Shown one piece after another: positions 1-11,432 of a stretch of DNA of 64,000 bases. The position numbers and the translations under genes were made by a program. A model generated the notes under the pieces. That model did not search any database. It was not told the origin of the DNA and saw only the letters and a program-made list of their open reading frames with translations. This DNA comes from Ascaphus truei (Eukaryota; Chordata; Amphibia; Anura; Ascaphidae), in the NCBI GenBank assembly GCA_036426205.1, contig CM071571.1, positions 114,700,244-114,764,243 of the forward strand, in the 5' to 3' direction. Every line of letters starts with the position of its first letter. Within the stretch, counting starts at the first letter, position 1.

Positions 1-1590
1 TAATGTTTTTTTAGGGAGAGTCCCGTTAAAAGTTTTGGTGTTTTGGTGATGCAGGTGAGTGTTTATATGCTTAAGGGGTTGTTTTCAAGATTGTCATGAC
101 TTTTCCTTGATTGTATGTTTACTCTGTTTTATCAATAACATACCAAAAGAATTGTAAATGATCAATTAAATGTGATTATTGTATTAGGAGAATTGTACAT
201 TATAAATTAAATTTGGTTATTATAACAGGAGTTGTACGCAATCAGCTTGCGCTGATTACTGTAGCAGGAGAATTTTGGGAGACCAAAGTTCTCAAAATTT
301 GCCGTTAGAGGTTATGTCTGCAGACAAAAATAATAAAGAATGGATACAGAGAACAAAAAGAGACAATATAAATATGTTTTATTGGCCAATGAAAAAATAC
401 ATGCAAGCTCAAGTGAAAAAAAAAAACATATGCAAGTCTCAGTAAAAAACACGCCACCCAAGGTAAAAAAGTTTGTTTGCAATAAATTACTATGGAAAGA
501 AGCATGAACCTATGGGTAGCCGCACGGGTTTTCTTATTCGTAAGAATGCGAATGCAAGGGCTCATTGTGGAACCTTCTAACTTTCAGTAATCCCTGTGTG
601 TCTGTGGCAGTAGAAATCTTCGGATTTGATGAATTTTTGTGGCTAAAGTCATGTATGGCATGACCGGCTGACTGAAGCGGCCGAAATCAGGTGTGCACGT
701 ACTGTATCAGCTTTTCCTTCCATTTTCCCCACAAGCAATAAGTGGTTATAAATCATTTCCTGATATAAACTCAAGTTTCGGTGCCGGCAAGTAAAATTGT
801 TGCGCCCTTAATGGAGAGTTGCCAGAAGGATTTGATACCTTAATTAATTTTTCCTGAATGATTACCTGTGTGAAAGATAAACCATGCTAAATATCACATA
901 TGTACACAAATCACCATCCAAGAACTTGCAAGTACTTACAAAAACACGAATATTATTTGCTCACAATGAAGTCTAAATTTTTAATAGGTTTTAAAAGTTG
1001 TACATCAAATATAGAAGGATTAAAGAATGCAGAAAAGAGAGGGCATATATTCAGCTTTGTCATTGGTGGAAGTTTAAAAAGTTTATGCGTTTTGGCCAGG
1101 CGGATAAGGTCTTTAAAACCAGGAGATACAGTAGTCTTTTTCCTTCTGCTCAAATGTCTGCAAGAAAGAGAATCAGAATAACAGCAGCACAGATCGTGCC
1201 ACCACCTTTTTCTTCAGCTCGAGGAATGTGCAAAGATACAAAAGTTAACTCAAAACTCCAGAGCATCAAAGTAGTTTTAAATTCATGTTATTTATGAGAA
1301 TAAAGATAGAGATGGGAACTCTTATTAATTTAGTGATCAGGATGAAATTGTTTTGTAAATAGGTGAGAAATGTTTTTCTTTTATTTGTTCATTATTTTTG
1401 TGATGTTGTTTGGCAGTGTATGAGAGAAGTTTTTGTATTGTGTGTTCTGTATTGTGTGTAACCAGTAAAAATAAATTTTTATTTCTATACGATTAGGATA
1501 TGTTTGGGAATATTTTTTGTTTAAAAATGCTGGTAAAAGCTCACAAGCATTGTTTGAATTATATAAAGTATTGTATGTTTTTATGTACTG
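1..1590. other. AT-rich non-coding stretch, no gene recognised
   Basis: No ORF here resembles a known protein; the short open frames are AT-rich and lack domain signatures. Nothing was recognised as tRNA, SINE or promoter. The stretch ends where the 3' tail of a minus-strand LINE begins near 1593. Confidence 0.5.
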
Positions 1591-1592
1591 TA

Positions 1593-3165
1593 TATAATGC
1601 CATTAATATGCATAGCGCTTCACAGGAGTGATGCACGTCGTAATCATATACGTAGCAAAGGGTAAAGGTAATAGGTCATGGAATAAGTGATCCAGACATA
1701 AAAGTAACATTAAGGAAGAGAAGTCCCTGCTCTGAGGAGTTTACAATCTAATTGGTAGGTAGGGAGAGCATACAGAGATAGTAGGATTTGATTAGAAGCC
1801 AGGAGAGGGATTTCAGGAGGGGAGATGCAGAATCAGAGTTTAAAGAGTAGAGTGATTCTGGCAGCAGTGTTTAGGATAGATTGTAGGGAAGACAGGTGAG
1901 AGGCAGGAAGGCTGGATAGCAAAAGATTACGGTAATCAAGATGGGAGAGAACGAGGGCCTGAATCAGAGTTTTAACAGTCGAGCAATAGAGGAACAGTGT
2001 ATCTTTGTGATATTGTGGCGGAAAAAGCGACAGGTTATAGAAATGTTTTGAATGTGAGAGGAGAATATGAGAGAGGAGTTGAGTGTGACCCATAAGCAGC
2101 GTGCTTGGGCTACTGGATGAATGATTGTACTTCAACAGTAATGTGGAAGGAGGTAGTAGGGTCAGGTTTGGAAGGAAGTATGAGGAACTCTATTTTTGCT
2201 ATGTTAAGTTTAAGGCGAAGGAGGGCCATCCAGGATGAGAAAACAGAAAGACATTCAGAAACTTTGGTTGGTACAGCAGGTGTAAGGGCAGGGGTTGAAA
2301 AGTTAATGTGTGTGTCGTCAGCATAGAGGTGATATTTAAACCCAAGAGATGTTATTAGGTCACCTAGAGAGAGTGTGTACAGACAAAAGAGAAGAGTGTG
2401 GTCCACAGAAGCAAATGCTTCAGAGAGGTTGAGTAATATGAGCAGAGTGTAATGACCTCTGTCTTTGGCATCATATAGGTCATCAGTTATTTTAGTGAGA
2501 GTTGTCTCCGTGGAGGGAGCAGTGCAGAAGTCAGATTGTAGAGGGTTAAGGAGAGAATGGGTGTTGAGAAAATTGAGCAAGCAAGAGAATACAAGACGGT
2601 CTAAAGGTTTTAGAGGAAAAAGGCAGGAGGGAGACAGGTCAGTAGTTAGAAAGACAGGTAGGGTCAAGCTTGCTATTTTTGAGTCATGGTATAACTGTTG
2701 CATGTTTGAAGGAGAATGGAAAGGTATCAGAGTAGAGGGAGAAGAGGAGATCAACAGTGATGGTGACACAGTCTCCTCTGTGACAGTGGAAAGGAGTTAA
2801 GGAAGCGGTGTAGGATAGGAGGAAACAGAGGGGATGTTCTGATGTATGGATTCCACCTTTTCCTTAAAATAGTCAGCAAAGTCCTGAGGTGAGATGAAGG
2901 AAGAATCAGTGTGGGTTAGACTTGTGCGTGTTGATTAATGGAGAGAAGTAGGTTTGGTTAGCTTGAGAGAGGGCAGAGTTGAAACAGGATAGCATAAATT
3001 TGTAGTGAAGGAAGTCTGTGAAAGTATGAAAGTTCAAACAGAAGGCATTAAATAGAACGAGTGGAGGGACATAGCATGAGCGTGTGGGAGCTATTTGTGT
3101 TTTAAGAAGTGGTCTAACTTCATCTATATAAAAGTCCTGGTTATTTAATTTTTGAGAGGCCATAA
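1593..3165 (-). mobile_element. L2-type non-LTR retrotransposon, decayed and internally deleted
   Basis: Read on the minus strand this is a broken copy of the LINE family better preserved at 41284-44037. Seen: reverse-transcriptase fragments including the catalytic YADD block (about 2330-2300), upstream D-L-S-x-A-F motif (about 2430), and the N-terminal linker ending SALSQANQTYF (about 2970). The 3' non-coding tail (GCGCTTCA, 'AAGTAACATTAAGGAAG') lies at 1600-1790. Compared with the 41-kb copy, a block is missing between about 1785 and 1795 that would encode most of the C-terminal RT domain, and a second deletion lies near 2390, so the frame jumps several times. Assignment to the L2 branch of the CR1-like LINEs rests on protein motifs and the tail; the copy is dead. 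Confidence 0.8.
2110..2769 (-). pseudogene. Partial LINE reverse transcriptase ORF (L2-type)
   Basis: A 219-codon open frame with RT blocks in order: a linker with 'LLISSSPST', the finger/palm region 'LLNPLQSDF', the Asp motif in 'NLSEAFASVDH' (canonical [12 protein letters not shown]) and the YADD catalytic box followed by THI. The domain is compressed: the segment between the Asp motif and YADD is much shorter than in the 41-kb copy, showing an internal deletion. No full-length partner frame is present. The LINE would encode an APE endonuclease-RT protein for target-primed reverse transcription; this fragment cannot. Confidence 0.75.
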
Positions 3166-3169
3166 AAAA

Positions 3170-3720
3170 TGTAATTTTTAGGGCTCTGGATAGAGCTCCA
3201 TTTATCTAACTTTAAGCAAAAGTTCCAATCCAATTATTATTATTTTGTTTATGAAGAAGCCGTTGTGCCGTTATCTTATCTGTCCAGGGTCATTTGGCTA
3301 AACGCCTAGAAAAAGGTTGGCTTTTTGCCCGAGAACAAGCTTTGAAATTTTTTTTTTTTTAGTCAAATGCAGAATGTCTTTAAAAATATAAAGCTGACCG
3401 TGTGCTTGGCACTGTGCATAGAGATTATATAACAAGAAATTAGTGTAAAGTCTTATACAAAATCATTTGTCTATTAACTGAATACGTGATGTATTTTATA
3501 ACTTTTAATCATTTATTTTTTTCCAAAGGTGTCCATAAGCAGAAGTTATTGTCAAAATTGCTGTGTAATCTAGAATAGTTTGCCAGGAAATAGTGAATTG
3601 GGAGTCGCCACTCAGGGTTTTTGGGTGTGTCTTGTGCATAGGGTTAAATACAGGGGATACATAGTTGCAAAAGCAGTTACATAAGTGAACAGGGTATACA
3701 TTATATACAAGGCATTCAAA
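3170..3720. other. Non-coding stretch, no gene recognised
   Basis: AT-rich sequence with a T-run near 3348. No ORF, RNA gene or repeat was recognised between the L2 fragment and the next LINE fragment. Confidence 0.4.
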
Positions 3721-3723
3721 CTT

Positions 3724-4052
3724 TTAGACAGTGGAGTGTTTGGGTAAAAGCCAGATTGGGATTGGCCAGGGAAGTTTGTATTGGTAAAATAATTGCTTAA
3801 TTGGGAGTGAACATATTTTTTCCATGACTGTGGATAGTATTGGGAGAAGAGAGAGTGGCCTGTAGTTTGAGACAGTGTTTTTTGTCCCCACTTTTGAAGA
3901 TTGGGACAATTCTGGTAGTTTTCCAGTTCTTAGGGATATGGCCTGCAGACAGGATAGAGTTAACTATGGAAGCAATAAGTTTGGCAATGGCTGGGGCACC
4001 AAGTCTTAGGAACTTAGATTGTAGCAAAGCCAGGTTCATATTGGCTACTTAG
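3724..4052 (-). pseudogene. LINE RT fragment (CR1/L2-related), frameshifted
   Basis: Two overlapping minus-strand frames (3797-4039 and 3724-3909) together give RT finger-domain motifs: 'GHIPKNWKTTRIVPIFKSG', then 'SNYRPLSLLPI..VMEKI', then a degenerate 'LLPKHSTV'. A frameshift separates the first from the second. This is a short internal piece of a jockey/CR1-group LINE, a family different from the L2 copy at 41 kb but matching the plus-strand remnant at 28770-29160 almost word for word at the nucleotide level. No catalytic YADD box is left. Confidence 0.75.
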
Positions 4053-4265
4053 TTTTAATTTGAAGAACATTAATAGGGGATACCTCTGTCTATATGCGGA
4101 TGCTAAGACAGGCGTAAACACATTGATACAAGAATTTATTAAGGTATAAATTATCTCCCTATGAGACTCTTATGGGATGACTCATGACTATCAGTAGTCC
4201 AAAGGAACGAATTAAGGACCATGTTATTGGTAATAAAACAATTAGTAAGTATTGTATGCAACTAA

Positions 4266-4287
4266 TATATTTTTTGTGTCTCTCTAG
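4266..4287 (+). promoter_or_regulatory. Possible env splice acceptor
   Basis: A pyrimidine-rich run (TTTTTTGTGTCTCTCTAG) ends in AG at 4286-4287, close upstream of the integrase tail. In simple retroviruses the env acceptor lies in the 3' part of pol, so position and sequence fit; use is inferred. Confidence 0.3.
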
Positions 4288-4375
4288 GCAAAGTTGAAAG
4301 TGCACCTATTCGAGACGGGGTTAATAGTCAAATATTTCCTACGCAAGCATGCTCTTTATCCCAGATGAAAAGGCC

Positions 4376-4519
4376 CATACTAACCACCAATACAGCAATT
4401 AAAGTGGCAGAGGTCTCTAACTGGATCCACGTGGCGCACATAAAGCTCCACCCAAGTCACCCAAAGCACAGCCTCTTCAAGTTAACGTTTTCAAGGGTAA
4501 AGAAACACCCTCACTGTTA
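4376..4519 (+). pseudogene. Retroviral integrase C-terminal tail (pol end)
   Basis: Translation gives a short open stretch with T-A-I-K-V followed by W-I-H-V-x-H-I-K, the pattern that closes gammaretrovirus-like integrase proteins, where env then starts in an overlapping frame. A stop follows at about 4519. No integrase catalytic core is visible upstream, so this is a truncated fragment. Class assignment is from the motif only. Confidence 0.65.
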
Positions 4520-4642
4520 ACCCCTGAGGAAAATAAGACATCAGGCTGAGGCCTGGTCTTAATCAGAACATTAATTTTCACTTTTCTTCATTCAAATACT
4601 CAATATTTTTATTTTAGAGTGTGTTTAAGTTAGAAATTTAAG

Positions 4643-4861
4643 ATGTATGTACAATTGGGCCTTGATGGGTGGATTGATTTCCTGGAAGCGTGGCTTGTGA
4701 ATGCTCTTGTATGTGTTTTGGCAGTACTCATCACTCTTTATGTATGTGTCATGTGCAGCAAAACTTTGATCCAGAAGTGTGTTGCACCTCCACCGAAAGG
4801 AGGGGGTCACCCAAGGGCATGTGTCAGCCACAAAGAAAGGATCATAGGTCATCCATTTTAA
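4643..4861 (+). pseudogene. Env transmembrane tail, first copy (truncated)
   Basis: A 72-codon frame with an amphipathic start, a hydrophobic stretch of about 20 residues rich in V/L (residues about 18-37) and a short cytoplasmic tail starting C-S-K. It is clearly similar to the tail of the second Env frame at 5512-5865 (shared pattern of NAL-C-V, Y-V-C-V and a K-C-x-x-P tail). It has no ectodomain upstream, so it is a stranded membrane-spanning segment. The arrangement implies a partial duplication or recombination between two related proviruses. Confidence 0.6.
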
Positions 4862-5094
4862 CCATCACAGACATTTTGTCTGTTCTGATATTCTGAGTGA
4901 ATGATGTATATAATGCGTGCAGGGGTGATGATCATGCATTCGCATCCACAGATACCAACCCCCTTCAATTCTCAGTAATAGAATGTCGTGATGATTCTCA
5001 AAATATATGATGATAGAGATAGATGCCATTTCCTTTATCTAGCAACTGCATACCCAAAGAAAGGTTGCTTGCATAAAATAAGGTTTTTAGCATT

Positions 5095-5865
5095 ATGTGT
5101 ATAATTTCTGTATTTTCCCATTTTGTTAAGCCTACCCCTTCACACACTAGGAACAAAAATCAATTTATGGGTCAAGTGTCTCCACCAACCAATGAAACCT
5201 GTGTAAAAATATATTTTCAGTCAGATAACAATTTACAGGAAGGATGTGGCCTTAAGTTTGCAGTTTTTCATGTCATCATTAAACCAAGAACAGGTTCAGA
5301 TTAGTCTTATGGCCTTACAAAACAGAATTGCTTTAGACTATGTTTTAGCTTCAAAAGGAGGGGTATGTGCCCTAATTAAAGACCAATGCTGTGTTTTCAT
5401 TCAAGATCAGAGGGGCAATGTACAGCATGAACTAGATGAAAAAGAAGAGATTCAAAAGAGGCTTAGAAAGGGAGGTGACAGAATGGGACCCTTTGGGGTT
5501 AGGGGAATAGCTTGGATCACTTGGAGCAAAAACTTATGAATGCTTTGCTGTGTGTGTTTGTGTTACTTGTTGTCATGTATGTGTGTGTCACTTGTTGCAG
5601 AGGTATGATCCACAAATGTGCTACCCCATCTTCCAATCTGATGCCACTTCTTGCAGATGCCAGAAACAGCAGTCCCTTGAAGAAAGAAGATGCCGATCAC
5701 AGTTATTCAACTCCAAAAGACATGTTGGCCACAGCGCCATACAAGACTATGACAACAGGAGGGAACCGCCCTCTCCCTTTTACTCCGGTGTATACATACA
5801 AACACTATCAGATGATGGAGCACCCCAGTATACAATACGAGTCTGTCTATGTGTCCCTGGACTAA
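5095..5865 (+). pseudogene. Env remnant: TM ectodomain, membrane span and tail
   Basis: The frame opened at 5246 holds the region starting LQNR and the CX6CC cysteine pattern (about 5290-5395), the hallmark of the TM subunit of gamma-type Env proteins. A frame change near 5512-5539 leads into a second open frame with a strongly hydrophobic span ending V-C-V-T-C-C (about residues 8-28) and a tail of about 85 residues ending at 5865. A short upstream frame (5095-5304) with an N-E-T-C motif may be surface-subunit remnant. Signal peptide, most of SU and the SU/TM cleavage site are missing. Broken; not a functional envelope. Confidence 0.7.
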
Positions 5866-5904
5866 CATCATAACCTTAATTCTCAAAAGCAATGTTTTCA
5901 GAAT

Positions 5905-5916
5905 AAAAAGGAGGGA
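5905..5916 (+). other. Polypurine tract of the ERV
   Basis: AAAAAGGAGGGA lies just after the Env tail and just before the 3' LTR, where plus-strand DNA priming occurs in retroviruses. Confidence 0.55.
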
Positions 5917-6931
5917 AATTACAAAGTTGAGAACATGATGCAAGAAGAAGTGGGGTCTGACGTAAACAGCACTGGGATCTGAGCAGCCATTTTAAGTCAG
6001 CATCCATCTTAGGTGCCTGATATTTCATCCATTTTGTTAATTGTCTGTATGACTGTTGGGGAAGTATGAAAGAGATTTTTTCTTTTCTGCTTCTAAGTTT
6101 TAAGTGATAATAAGCCTTTCAGTTAACCACAAGACCTTGGAGATGGGATAAATGTGCCACTGTTATGAAAATAAAATATAGATAACAGGCACATCTCGCA
6201 TTCAGGGGGAGGTTCTCATGGTCATATACACCCTTTCTCAGAAATCACATATATAGAGAAAAGGTCACCGGCCTGTATAATGAGTTATAGCTGAGTCAGT
6301 TCATTTTTAGTATGAATCTTACAGTTATGTTATTAACTCAATGTTCCCTTATTCATATTTTGTTTATGTTATACGCTTATGTAATGATGCACATGCCACC
6401 TCATATAGGGGGCATGGGCTTAGTATTTTGGTATACTGCTGCGGCCGAGTTTATTCGAGCATTTGCCCGTTTTTGGCTGCAGCAGTAACCTGGCGCGCGC
6501 CGGAGGGTGCCGGGCGCGCGCCGAAGCAGCGGAGGAGCGCCCTCCGATCGGGGCACTCTCCCTCCCGCTGCCGGGTCCGCCGGGTCCCCCGGAACCCCCT
6601 GCCGCCGTCCCCCACATCGCGGGACACCAGGGCTCCCTCGGGGAGCCCTGGACGCACGTGCAGGGGGCGCAGGCACCCGATGACGCGTGACCGCGCATCG
6701 GCGATGCGCGGCACGCTGAGGGAGTGCGGCTAGCACGCCGGGGCATCCCCCGGCTTGCGGTGCTAGCCGTGCTCGGATAAAACGTGTCGGTAGTGTAAAT
6801 ATGGCTTGTAGGCCAATATGTCGTTGGGGAAGTTTTATTTTGAAACTTCCTTCTGTATAGGTATGCGAAATAAACTCATTTGTTATTCTGCAATAATCCT
6901 CAGATGTGTTTCTTTATTCACGCTTTTCACA
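5917..6931 (+). repeat. 3' LTR of the ERV, interrupted by a MITE
   Basis: Starts after the polypurine tract and runs to about 6931 (…CTTTTCACA). AATAAA signals are at 6165-6170 region and 6869-6874; the latter is followed by a T/G-rich stretch, as expected at the R/U5 border. The 360-bp TIR element at 6436-6795 splits it, so the LTR proper is about 650 bp. The exact 5' TG end is not certain. Confidence 0.55.
6436..6795. mobile_element. GC-rich TIR element (family A) in the ERV LTR, TA target duplication
   Basis: A 360-bp insertion flanked by TA at 6434-6435 and 6796-6797. The left end reads CTGCTGCGGCCGAGTTTATT; the right end, inverted, reads CACTACCGACACGTTTTATC. The interior is very GC-rich with GGCGCGCGCC runs and matches, inverted, the 296-bp copy at 33849-34144. 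Copies at 60556-60952 and the ends of the 7.0-kb element (33529-40548) share the same CGACACACTTTATTCGAGC-type end. It encodes nothing. TA duplication with TIRs would suit a Tc1/mariner-type transposase, but the family was not identified. Confidence 0.8.
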
Positions 6932-9800
6932 CTATATTTGTCAAATGTCTTCTTAGTATTTTTATGTAGTGTATTATGTTAAACTAGATGTACAAAAATA
7001 TCAAGCTTAAAAATTACATGAATTATGAAGATATATTTTTATGCTGTTACCATTATCCACTTGTTTTACGATTAATCAAAAGCACGGTTCATCCATTAAA
7101 TACATTTTTTACTGATGAAGTATTGTTGTTGTTTATGCTAAGAAAAACATGACGGACAATTTTAATGCATTTATAATATACAAAAGTAACTAAAGCTTGC
7201 AGTTTAATATTCCCTATCATGTACATACTGTATGTGCGGCATAGACATCTTCGTGAAAAAGTCGTTGATAGACACACTGCATAACATATTAAAATTAGAT
7301 TGCTATTCTATTGTGGGTCTGTTTTACACCAGTAGAGATAGATGGTAAATAGTGCTCACAAACACATGTATGCTCTGTTCGTAATTGGAAAAAGCCTCCA
7401 TATATATCAAGAGTGTGGTCAAAATGTCTGTATCAATAAATGTACATAATCAATAAATCCATGTGAGGGAAATTCAGACCTAATGGTGTCCACCTGACAA
7501 CCATAATAATTGGCCCTTATGTATTTATTCCCAATAGGTAAGGTTTATAGCAAGCACAAGCTTTAGGTAAATATATCTTGGCTATTGCCCATTACCTGCC
7601 AGTGTTAATCCAGGACAAATCCATCACTCCATGGTGTGCAATCCTCAAGGATAGAAATGATGAACGCTGTTGAAAACAAGAGTACAGCCAAAATCTGAGC
7701 AAGAGAAAATTTTCCAGGGCAACTCCGATTTATAATGAAAAATGTATGTTAGATCAGCTCAAAATGACAAAAGCAGTGAAGAAACGCACATATGCGGGAC
7801 TTTTTATCTTTGTAAAAAAGTCGTTGATACACACACTGCAAAACACATTAAAATTAGATCGCTATTCTATTGTGGGTCTGTTTTACACCAAAATCATCTA
7901 CAGCATGGTTACGCTTTATACATACTGTAGCCTCCCCCTTGTCTCAAGACATTGCACTTTAACATCAGTAAATGCCATGTACATTTTTAACATTTAAAGA
8001 TTTAAAAATTTAAAGATTTACTAAAATGAAATATAATAACATAACAGTAATATAAGAATAATATATGTGCTTATTTTCAAAAACTGATATGTTTGCATGG
8101 TTAAAACACATTTACTTGGAATTGCAGTTCTGTGACTAGACATGAGTCAAGGAGAGTCAACAGAGATAGATAACTTGTGCAATTTAATTATAAGGAAAAT
8201 TGAACAACATCCTTTTTACTGAGCAGAATAGAGTTAATATAGATCAGATAACTAGAGAGATAGCTGGACAGTTTCCAAATTAGTATGTGTATACACTATC
8301 TGCATTTATATTTGATTAATGTGCTTTGTCTTGTGCCTAGTTAACTGTGCAATATGTAATTACTGTGTATGATCATTCTGACTAATATAACTGCCATGTC
8401 TTTTGTTTTCCAATGTACTAGCTTGGACTGCAATATGTAGTCAAATATATATTTTTAATCAGTTCCCAAAAATTATAATCAGTATAAATAATTGCACATT
8501 TTATACAAGGCCCCTGTTGATTTATAATCTAAGGATAGTTTAAAAAAACCATTCTCCTGTATATAAGCTAGATAAATACCGATTCAACAACTGTATTATG
8601 ACTGGTTTGTTACATTCCCAACATTTATTTTAAAATCAACAATTCTCTGAAATGAATTTAACCTTCCTTCTCCTATAATTTCATATTTTTGATTATAATG
8701 TAAATAATGTATATTAGATGTAATGTATGTCTTTTTGTTCTAGAAAAATAAAGGTGTGACTGCTCAAGGATAGGTAAATATTCAATATAGAGGTGCCACA
8801 CTTCGATTAAGTAATACACATTGTTGCATCCAGTGCAAGAGAGAAAGAGAAACCCTTAGAAAGTACACTCATGAGTGTCTATCTGGCATAATATGGAACA
8901 TTACCTCGAATGATATACAGTTCTCCTTAGTAACATATATCTTTTATTAATTCATAGTTAAAATAATGTAGTGATAGTTGATTAAAAAAATATGTTGTTC
9001 AGTAAAAGCTAACAAAATATCTAAACTGAGGGGGTGGAGAGAGAGGAAATAGTACTAACAGCCCTATCTTAGCTTTAAACTAGTAATTTACATACTACAT
9101 TAGCTTTTGATTCTGTCTACATAAGCACTATGACCTTTATTACCAGTTAGTGTATATGGTGGGTACCTAATATATGGTTAATAGTATTATAATGGTTTCC
9201 AACAGTTCTTATTACTTGCCTCTGTTTTGTAGTTAACACCAAGCATCCACTAAATAATCATTACTATAAAAAGAAGGCATTCATAGGTTATTTTAGGTGC
9301 TTACTGTACATAGAGTTGCTAGGCTGTTGTAACAATGTAATAGCTTGTAGCAATATCACTTTTAAACTTCCTGTCTTAAAGTTATGCTAAAGTAACAGTT
9401 GTTGTAGCTGTAGCTATTCTAGCATTTCAGCGTCTCACTACTGTAATTATCTCTCTGATTTCTCCCTCACCCCGTGACATGTGACATAGTGTCATCACTA
9501 CCCATGCCAAATGTATGTTCTTTATGTTCTGTCTAGTAAAAAAAGTAATGGATTATTGAAAAGAAATTCCACATTAAGAGAGAATAAATAATACATGTAT
9601 AACAGATTGTTTCAGTCCACATGCTTAAAAACATATTCAAAATAAATAAGTTTGGTCGAATAAATCTAAAACGCATTTAGTTTATATGATCATTAAAAAA
9701 TATATTTATTTTGTATTGCTTTGTTCACCCTCAAATGTCATCATCTCCTGATGCAAATAAGCATGTGTATGCATTAATAGACATAAATGCAGAATATTGC
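6932..9800. other. AT-rich intergenic stretch with a local direct repeat
   Basis: No convincing ORF. The one structure seen is an approximately 88-bp direct repeat at 7246-7334 and 7806-7893 (both contain 'AAAGTCGTTGATA' and 'CTATTCTATTGTGGGTCTG'). The rest is AT-rich with no recognised gene, RNA or TIR element. Confidence 0.5.
7246..7893 (+). repeat. Direct repeat pair (about 88 bp) 560 bp apart
   Basis: Copies at 7246-7334 and 7806-7893 run in the same orientation at roughly 90 percent identity. The spacer is unique. This could be a local duplication or two copies of an unrecognised repeat. Confidence 0.7.
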
Positions 9801-9808
9801 TAGCAACA

Positions 9809-9975
9809 GTTAGAGATGGGCGAACCAGTCCAAATCTGTTCGGAGGAATTTCCCAGGATTTCCCTTCAAAATCTGTTCCACGGGTGAGCAAACCAGCGCT
9901 CCCCAGCATCCTTCTGATCGATGGAGTGGGGGAAGGCAGACAAAAAGACTCGGAGGGACCACCGCACCAAAGAAA
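9809..9975 (+). repeat. Possible hAT-like MITE fragment
   Basis: Begins TAGAGATGGGCGAACC, a start resembling hAT terminal repeats, and is more GC-rich than its surroundings. No second terminus was found, so this is tentative. Confidence 0.25.
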
Positions 9976-10518
9976 AACCTATACCACGCCCATATCTAAA
10001 GGTTTAAATGTGTGTACATTTTAAAGCTTATATGTGTGTACCAATATATCCTGTTTGATCTGCATCATTGGATTAATTTTTTCTGTTTCCTCTGTCCCTG
10101 GGAGGAAGATTAAAGTTTTCTGAAGCTGCACAAGAGCAAATATTTCAAAGCAGCATATGGTTATAATATTTATATTTATTCACATAGCACTGTGTAGAAG
10201 TAATAACAAATATCCAAGTCCTGGAACATTTGTGTAACAGTGATTATAACATGGTCTCATTTAAAATAAATTATCAAAAAACAGATTACTTGGGTTCAAC
10301 AAAGACAATAAACTTTAGAAAAGCAGATTTTAATAAACTGAGGGGTAATCTACAAGGAATACATTGGGATGATGTTTTTGCAGGGAAAATGTAGAAGATA
10401 AATGGGAAGTCTTTAAAACATTGTTAGAAAAGCGCACTTATCAGTGAATACCCTTGGGTAATAAGTATAAAAGAAATAAGTCAAAACCAATGTGGCTAAA
10501 TAAACAGGTAGGGGGAAA

Positions 10519-10899
10519 ATGGACAAGAAGAGGATGGCGTTTAGATACTTTAAGTCAGAAGGGACGGAGGCATTGTATCAGAATTATAAGCAATGTAATA
10601 AAAAATGCAAAAGGGCAATCAAATTAGCAAAAATGGATAAGGAAAAAAGGATTACAATAGAAAGTAAGATCAAACCTAAAAAGTTCATTAAGTACCTTAA
10701 TAACAAAAAAATGAGAAAAGAAAATATAGGACCCTTTCAGTGTGAGATGGGCAGGCAGATTATTGGAGATAAGGAAAAAGCAGAGGTATTAAACAAATTC
10801 TTTGCCTCTGTGTTTACCAGAGAAGAATCAAGTTCAATAGTAGTGTTGCAGGAGGAAACCACAACCTCCATATTAATGAACACTTGGTTAACTGAGTAA
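10519..10899 (+). pseudogene. CR1 linker region between endonuclease and RT
   Basis: A 126-codon frame rich in lysine with 'KKCKRAIKLAKMDKEKRI' and 'FIKYLNNKK', which match the spacer between the APE and RT domains of CR1 proteins. It ends at a stop before the finger domain. It is one part of the broken CR1 ORF2. Confidence 0.7.
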
Positions 10900-11192
10900 G
10901 AATTCATAAGCGGCTTGAAAAAATTTAAGTAAATAAGGCACCAGGTCCCGATGGTATACATCCAAGAGTTCTCAAGGAGTTAAGTTCAGTAATAGCCAAA
11001 CAATTACATTTAATATTCAAGAACTCCATTTCCACAGGCTCAGTACCACAAGATTGGCGTAAAGCAGATGTGGTGCCTATATTTAAAAAGGGAGCTAGAT
11101 CACAACCGGGGAATTGCAGACCTGTAAGCCTGACTTCAATAGTGGGGAAACTACTTGAAGGTTTAATATGGTATAATATTCAGTAATAACTA

Positions 11193-11432
11193 ATGGAAAA
11201 CAAAATCATTAGTAATAGTCAGCATGGATTTATGAAGGATAGATCATGCCAAATTAGCCTTATTTGTTTCTTTGAGGAGGTAAGTAGGAATTTAGACCAG
11301 GGTAATGCAGTTGATGTGGTCTACTTAAAATTTGGAAAAGCTTTTGATACGGTTCCACACAAGAGGTTGGTATACAAAATAAAGCCAATTGGATGCACCT
11401 GGATTGAAAACTGGTTGAAGGATAGACAATAG
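11193..11432 (+). pseudogene. CR1 RT palm fragment
   Basis: A 79-codon frame with 'SQHGFMKDRSC' (canonical QHGF) and 'KAFDTVPHKR', where the first catalytic Asp of RT normally lies two residues earlier (D-F-x-K-A-F-D) and is here replaced by K. Stop after 'WLKDRQ'. Dead by the loss of that residue and by frame breaks. Confidence 0.75.

Larger units (their letters stand above)
4261..6931 (+). mobile_element. Endogenous retrovirus, 3' half (pol end, env remnants, 3' LTR)
   Basis: The order is retroviral: the C-terminal tail of integrase (about 4376-4520), env transmembrane remnants (4643-5865), a purine-rich tract just before the LTR (5905-5916) and a 3' LTR with AATAAA. The integrase tail has the W-(I/V)-H-x-x-H-(I/V)-K pattern typical of gammaretrovirus-like Pol ends. 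Env has a CX6CC cysteine pattern in the TM ectodomain, which fits a gamma-type Env. The 5' LTR, gag and most of pol are not in the window. Stop codons, frameshifts and a duplicated Env tail make it non-functional. A 360-bp TIR element sits inside the LTR. Confidence 0.8.

Noticed and set aside
6341..6746. Overlapping Arg/Pro-rich ORFs on both strands
   Set aside because: They are frames through the GC-rich 360-bp TIR element; no protein-like features.
9797..10024. tRNA-derived SINE
   Set aside because: The GC-richer patch begins like a hAT terminus, and no A-box/B-box pair with proper spacing could be made out.
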